A DNA stretch of 64,000 nt, from contig JADKAQ010000009.1 in assembly GCA_016719105.1 (NCBI GenBank), positions 6,667-70,666 on the forward strand. The letters run 5' to 3'. The translations under genes were made by a program, and so were the position numbers. Source of the stretch: Gemmatimonadota bacterium (GTDB lineage Bacteria > Gemmatimonadota > Gemmatimonadetes > Gemmatimonadales > Gemmatimonadaceae). Within the stretch, counting starts at the first letter, position 1. Every line of letters begins with the position of its first letter. The notes below the pieces were generated by a model, which was not told the DNA's origin, searched no databases, and saw only the letters and a program-made list of their open reading frames with translations. This document shows, piece by piece, positions 59,821 to 64,000 of the stretch.

Positions 59821-61278
59821 GTGAGCGCGCGCGACTGGGAGGTCCGCATCGAGGAAGGCGGGCGGGGCGGGACGATCGCCTATCGAGAGCGGGGGAAGGA
59901 GCTGCGCTTCTGGTGGGAGTTTGGCGGGGGCGAGGCGGTCGCCCTCATCAACATCGGGACGGCGCGCGAGTGGGCCCAGCGCGAACCCTGGGCCGCCCAG
60001 CGTCGAGACGAGATCGCGCGGCGCGTCGCCGACGAGGCCGTGCGCCAGAAGGCCCCCAGCTGCAAGGCGGTCATCGGTGACGATGGATGGATCACCCTCC
60101 TGCCCGATGCGGGGGCTTCGGGCAGGTCGGGGACAACGAGCGGCCCATCCTCAAGCGCTCCCTCTCGTTCGTCCACGCCGTCCGGCGCGTCGGGCGCCAG
60201 CGGCGCTGATTCCCCCCAAGCGCGACAGGCGAGTGCTGCCCGACAGTACTTCGCCATGTCGGCCACACGCGCGCGTCTCGTGAGCATTTTCGGCTTCGCC
60301 ATTCTCGTCCTCGCCGCCGTCGCCTGGGCCGGGCGCTCGGCCCTGCAGATCCGGACCACGGGGGCACCCTGGGGGGCGTCGATGCGCGCGGGGCGCACGG
60401 TCATCACGCTGATGACGCGCCTCGAGCCGTACGTCCCGTCGCTCAATCGCAACCACGGCAACGATCGCTACACCGTCGGAGTGCTCCTGCACGATGCAGC
60501 GGACGGGTCGCGCCGTTACGTGGAGCTGGCGCGCGGGCGCGGTGGAAACGAACTCACGCGCGCCCGCCTCCTCGCCGTCAGGGGGACGCGCGTCTGGGTC
60601 GAGACGCCGGCGACGATGCTCGTCGACGTGGAGAGCGGGCGAGTGACCAGTGCCGAGGAGGTCGAGCGCGACCCGTCGTTGCAGCCGCCGGAGCGGCGAT
60701 TTTCCATGGCCGACCTGGCCACCGGGGAGCGAGTGATGCTGCAGTGGCTGGCCGCCGGCGGTCAGGTGGCGGGCAATCGGTGGTTAGGTGTCCACTCGCC
60801 CCGCGACCGCGATGCCAACTTCAAGGACGGGTTCCGCGCCCCGGTCGCCGCGGACTTCGAGCCATCGAACGACCCGCGGGGGATGTACGTCGGACCGCTC
60901 GAGCAGGATGGCACGACGAAACGACTGGGGGCGCTGGCGCCCGTCGGGGGCGACGAGTTCTACAACGGAGCGCTCGTGCGCAGCGCCCGCGACTCGGCGC
61001 TGCTCGAACTGGCCGGTGGTGGGGCGCTGCTCACCTACGAGACCAAGCCTCGTCGTGCCGGTGTCGTCTTCGCCGCACGCGTCGCCGCCGACGGGAGTCT
61101 CGCCTGGCGCACCGACCTGGGGATCGGGAAGCTGCTGGACGTCCTCCCGGATCCGGAGTCGCCCGCCTTCGTGGGCGAGCGCCCCCGTATCCCCGACAAG
61201 GTCCCCGAGCCGATCCTCGTCGTGATCGACGCGCGCACCGGGCGCGCGACGACGTACTCGCTCTGGATGAAGGACTGA
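59821..61278 (+). CDS. Hypothetical membrane-anchored protein (PA2928-like)
   Basis: The 485-residue protein starts at a GTG. It has a small N-terminal domain (VRIEEGGRGGTIAYRERGKELRFWWEFGGGEAVALI) and a Ser/Pro/Gly-rich linker (about 100-140). A transmembrane helix (about 158-178, IFGFAILVLAAVAWAG) leads to an outside domain built of beta strands (RLLAVRGTRVWVETPATMLVDVESG, LLTYETKPRRAGVVFAARVAADGSLAW, PEPILVVIDARTGRATTYSLW) that looks like part of a propeller. It resembles the PA2928 group from memory; function unknown. Confidence 0.6.
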   Translation: MSARDWEVRIEEGGRGGTIAYRERGKELRFWWEFGGGEAVALINIGTAREWAQREPWAAQRRDEIARRVADEAVRQKAPSCKAVIGDDGWITLLPDAGASGRSGTTSGPSSSAPSRSSTPSGASGASGADSPQARQASAARQYFAMSATRARLVSIFGFAILVLAAVAWAGRSALQIRTTGAPWGASMRAGRTVITLMTRLEPYVPSLNRNHGNDRYTVGVLLHDAADGSRRYVELARGRGGNELTRARLLAVRGTRVWVETPATMLVDVESGRVTSAEEVERDPSLQPPERRFSMADLATGERVMLQWLAAGGQVAGNRWLGVHSPRDRDANFKDGFRAPVAADFEPSNDPRGMYVGPLEQDGTTKRLGALAPVGGDEFYNGALVRSARDSALLELAGGGALLTYETKPRRAGVVFAARVAADGSLAWRTDLGIGKLLDVLPDPESPAFVGERPRIPDKVPEPILVVIDARTGRATTYSLWMKD

Positions 61279-61449
61279 CGGCGGAGCGGCGCCACGACAT
61301 GGGTCATGTGAGGGATAGATGGGCGTGGCCTTCGCGATAGCTTGCCGACTTCCCGGCGTGCGCGGGGGGCTGGCCCTCGCCTCGATCGCTCACGCGCAGC
61401 ATCTTCGTCGGCGCATCGTCCCCCTCCGACACCTCCAGCTCTTCCGACC

Positions 61450-62468
61450 ATGAAAAAGTGGCTGCGTCGTATCGCGCTCTCGGTCGTGGCCCTCTTGCTC
61501 GCCGTGGTGGTCGCGGGAGCGGGGTACGAGTTCCTCGGCCGTCGCAGCGCCACGCGTGACTTCCCGCCGCCGGGGGCGCTGGTCGACATCGGCGGACGGC
61601 GCATTCACGTCGATTGTCGCGGGGCGGGATCGCCGACGGTCGTCCTGGTGTCGGGGCTCGACATCAACGGGGCGCTCGCCTGGTCGGCGGTGCATGACTC
61701 CCTCGCGGCCACGTCGCGCACCTGCGCGTACAGTCGCGCCGGCATCATGTGGAGCGATCCGTCGCCCGATCCGGTCACCGGCAAGGGGGTCGCGGACGAT
61801 CTCCACGCTGCCCTGGCCAAGGCGGGCGAGAAGGCGCCCTTCGTTATGGTCGGGCACTCGCTGGGCGGGCCGTACATCATGACCTACACCAAGTACTACG
61901 GCGATGAAGTGGCCGGACTGGTGATGGTCGACGCGTCGCATCCCGAGCAGATGCAACGCATGGCCAAGATTGCGCCAGCAGCGGGCGATCCGGAGTCCGC
62001 GTTAGGTCCCATCAAGATCGCCTCCGCCCTGTCGTGGGCGGGCGTGGCACGGCTCGCCACCAGCCTCACCCCGCGCATGCCGAACCAGAGCGAGGCCAGC
62101 GCGCAGGCGTCGAGCGCCTATTCCACGCAGTCGCTTCCCGGCGCCCTCAAGGAGATGATGGCGCTCGGCGCCATCTTCGATGAGGCGGGGACCTTTCGCC
62201 AGCTCGGCGATCGGCCGCTGTACGTGCTCACCGCCATGCGCCCGCTGGGCGCGGCCGAGTTGACCGCGCTCAAGCTCACCCCCGAGAAGGGAAGGAGTTC
62301 AAGGCGTTGTGGAAGGCGATGCACGACGAGGAGGCGTCGTGGTCGACGCGCAGCCAGCACGTGTCGCTGGACGACGCGTCCCACTACGTCCAGTTCGATC
62401 GCCCCGACGTGGTCATCAAGGCGGTGCGCAGCGTCGTGGACAGTGTGCGGGTGGCGCCGACCCCCTGA
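61450..62468 (+). CDS. Membrane-anchored alpha/beta hydrolase, one-base frameshift
   Basis: An N-terminal anchor (RIALSVVALLLAVVVAGAGYEFL) leads an alpha/beta hydrolase with the nucleophile in VMVGHSLGGPYIM (GHSLGG). The catalytic Asp/His would lie further on, the His in the last part. Near 62290 one G is missing from a G-run: EKG-RSS is read where EKGKEFKALWKAMHDEEASWS continues in the next frame, with the expected His in HVSLDDASHYVQFDRP, ending at 62468. Length about 339 residues. A sequence error is likely because the rest is intact. Confidence 0.78.
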
Positions 62469-62660
62469 ACCGTCTTGAACAGAACCCGCCAAGTCTGGCG
62501 GCCAAGCCACAAGGCCGACGCGCCGCCGAGTCGAGCGCCGTCGCGCCGGCCGTGTACCTGCGTTTCGCTATCGCACCTCAAACGTCAGCGTCGCCCACTT
62601 CGATTCATACTGCACCGGGCCGCTCGGCAGTTTGGTCATGTCGTGGCGGGTGAACGCCGC

Positions 62661-64000
62661 TCAGTACCGCACCGCGTACTGCACCTTCACCAGCAACTGG
62701 TTCGACCCGAACCCCCAGCGCCGGTCCAGGCGCCGGGTCGGATCGGTCACCAACCCATGTCGATCGGGCGCCCGGTCTCCGGTCGATGTCGTGGCGCAGG
62801 TTGTGGCTGTACACCACGAACAGGTCGCCTAACGGGGGCAGCGTCCAGCGCAGGCGCGTGTTGGCGCCAAAGCTGTCGGAGCTGTTGTCGTACTGCAGGT
62901 AGCTGTTGAGCTGCAGGTTGGAGGAGACGTTCACGCGCACGCGTCCCCACGGATCCTGCGTGAAGTTGCCCTCCGGCAAGCACGCCCCACATTGCGCGTT
63001 CGAGTTGAGCTCGACGATGAACAGGGGCGACGGCTTCCACGCCCGGTCAGCACCAGCTCGTCCAGGCGCCCGTGCTTAGAAGCCCCGGTCCACCAGGGTG
63101 GCCTGCCCGCTCAGGCGTCGCTTGGGGCAAAGCCCGCTTCTAAGCGGTAGCGCATCCAGTGGTGCGACTCGCGATCACGACCCCTTTGGCGATCTCGAAG
63201 AGGTAACGCCAGGCGCTCCCGGTTGGATTGGCGTTGAACTCGAAGCGATCGCCGCTCTCCAGCCGCCAGTTGACCGGGGCAAAGAAGACGCGGTAGCTCT
63301 CCCACCGGTCGTCGAGGTCGCCCACCAGGGTGAAGAACAGCTCATTCATCATCGCCGCACGCCCCAGTCCCAGCACGTTCCCCCGGGGCGCGGCTTGTAT
63401 GGGTCATGCTGAGGTTGGGCGCCTGCCGGCGGGCGGGAATGAACCCAACGAGGGGATCGAACGTCGCCGACGCGTCGAAAGGTGAGCGCGACATCCCAGA
63501 GGTCATGGGGTAGTCGAGCTTCCCACCGACGGCGGTGCGTTCGCCGTCGCCGAGCCCTCGCGTCCCATGGCGAGCCCCCACACGCCGGCGAGGAAGTTCT
63601 TGCTGCCGAACAGCCGTGACGTCTGAAAGGTCGCGTCGCCTCCGCGGTCCAGCTCCCGGCGCGCCTCAACGGGTCACCGAACGTGGCCAGCATCCCACGC
63701 TCGACTCGCGCAGCGCATTCTGCCGCACGCGCAGGACACCACGGTACTGGACGTCTGCGGCAGGCCCAACGCCTCCCGATCATCGATGTCACCGGTGTGC
63801 AGCACGAGGGGCGCGGACATTGGCCCCGCGCCCGCGTCCGCTGACCTTGAGCCCCGCCTGATCGGGACCTCGTTCCCGCTCAGGCCCGAGTGCCGGCTGA
63901 AGAAGGGCGCACGTCGTCCTGCGGTCCCGAGGCCGAAATCGAAGATGTCGGCCCCCTGCAGGAAGAAGGTCCGCTTCTCGGGGAAGACGATGGGAAAGCG
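62661..64000 (-). pseudogene. DUF5916-family outer-membrane protein, multiply frameshifted, runs past the window end
   Basis: Pieces in different frames assemble a carbohydrate-binding-9/DUF5916 protein on the minus strand. From the window end inward they read FPEKRTFFLQGADIFDFG, FFSRHSGLSGNEVPI, LATFGDPLRRAGSW, GERTAVGGKLDYP, WESYRVFFAPVNWRLESGDRFEFNANPTG, LPEGNFTQ-type FTQDPWGRVRVNVSSNLQLNSYLQYDN and SNQLLVKVQYAVRY with a stop at 62661. At least six indels break the frame in 1.3 kb. This is either a decaying gene or a poorly determined sequence end; the local density of indels favours the latter. Confidence 0.65.

Noticed and set aside
1..64000. tRNA, rRNA or riboswitch genes
   Set aside because: Reading by eye found no clover-leaf with a TTCGA-type arm and no rRNA core sequence; a covariance-model search would be needed to exclude weak candidates.

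Overview
This 64 kb window is GC-rich bacterial chromosome (roughly 70% G+C) with strong codon bias. Several features suggest a Gemmatimonadota-like, Gram-negative soil-type bacterium: many secreted serine hydrolases and peptidase-like enzymes, TonB-type receptors and DUF5916 outer-membrane proteins, membrane Ser/Thr kinases (one carrying a large extracytoplasmic repeat domain), ADOP/MacB-type permeases, and a recurring CGTTAGG word that supplies most of the rare TTA codons. The phylum is an inference; there is no rRNA or other phylogenetic marker here. I saw no tRNA, rRNA or CRISPR array.

Layout. 0-5.3 kb: the 3' part of an ABC exporter; a minus-strand sigma / anti-sigma / Spy-like operon; and, divergent from it, a plus-strand cassette of SIR2-domain protein, divergent Ham1-type nucleotide pyrophosphatase and secreted DUF4440-like protein, each overlapping the next by ATGA. 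5.3-20.7 kb: mostly housekeeping or secondary metabolism: NADH dehydrogenase II, a propeller-PHP (CehA-type) protein, beta-carbonic anhydrase, tyrosine phenol-lyase, a Ser/Thr kinase with a DUF1028 partner, a LiaF-like protein, an MFS transporter and a BMP-type (nucleoside) ABC transporter. The transporter operon is split at 20.8-22.5 kb by a nucleotidyltransferase / winged-helix pair with its own operator. 24.9-34.6 kb: a Type I restriction-modification operon in the order hsdM, abiEi, abiEii, hsdS, zinc metallopeptidase-like gene, hsdR with a C-terminal AlbA_2 domain. 34.7-36.5 kb: wreckage of a spermidine-dehydrogenase-like gene joined to a broken PIN toxin copy. 36.5-42.7 kb: a TetR regulator with a divergent barrel gene, DUF2306, an IS3 remnant and a large kinase. 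42.8-46.3 kb: AbrB-like/Doc and Phd/PIN toxin-antitoxin pairs, an ankyrin fragment and a DUF4143 ATPase. 46.5-64 kb: CocE-like and acetylxylan-esterase-like hydrolases, an FtsX/MacB permease, a zinc-type oxidoreductase, two beta-lactamase-fold hydrolases, a TonB-type receptor, an alpha/beta hydrolase and a badly frameshifted DUF5916 gene that runs off the end.

How the parts work together. The stretch from about 20 to 38 kb lacks the CGTTAGG word, is packed with coupled defence-type genes and ends in pseudogene debris, so it reads as an acquired defence island. The SIR2-Ham1 cassette lies outside it, in sequence with native composition, and is the strongest candidate for an undescribed system; the AbiE module translationally coupled inside the hsd operon is the second. 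Many genes carry single-base indels in otherwise well-conserved frames (about 224, 4991, 24106, 30850, 30955, 33446-33625, 34413, 35490, 62290, and many in 62.7-64 kb). Some of the broken genes are therefore probably sequence errors, and I mark where real deletion or fusion is visible instead.
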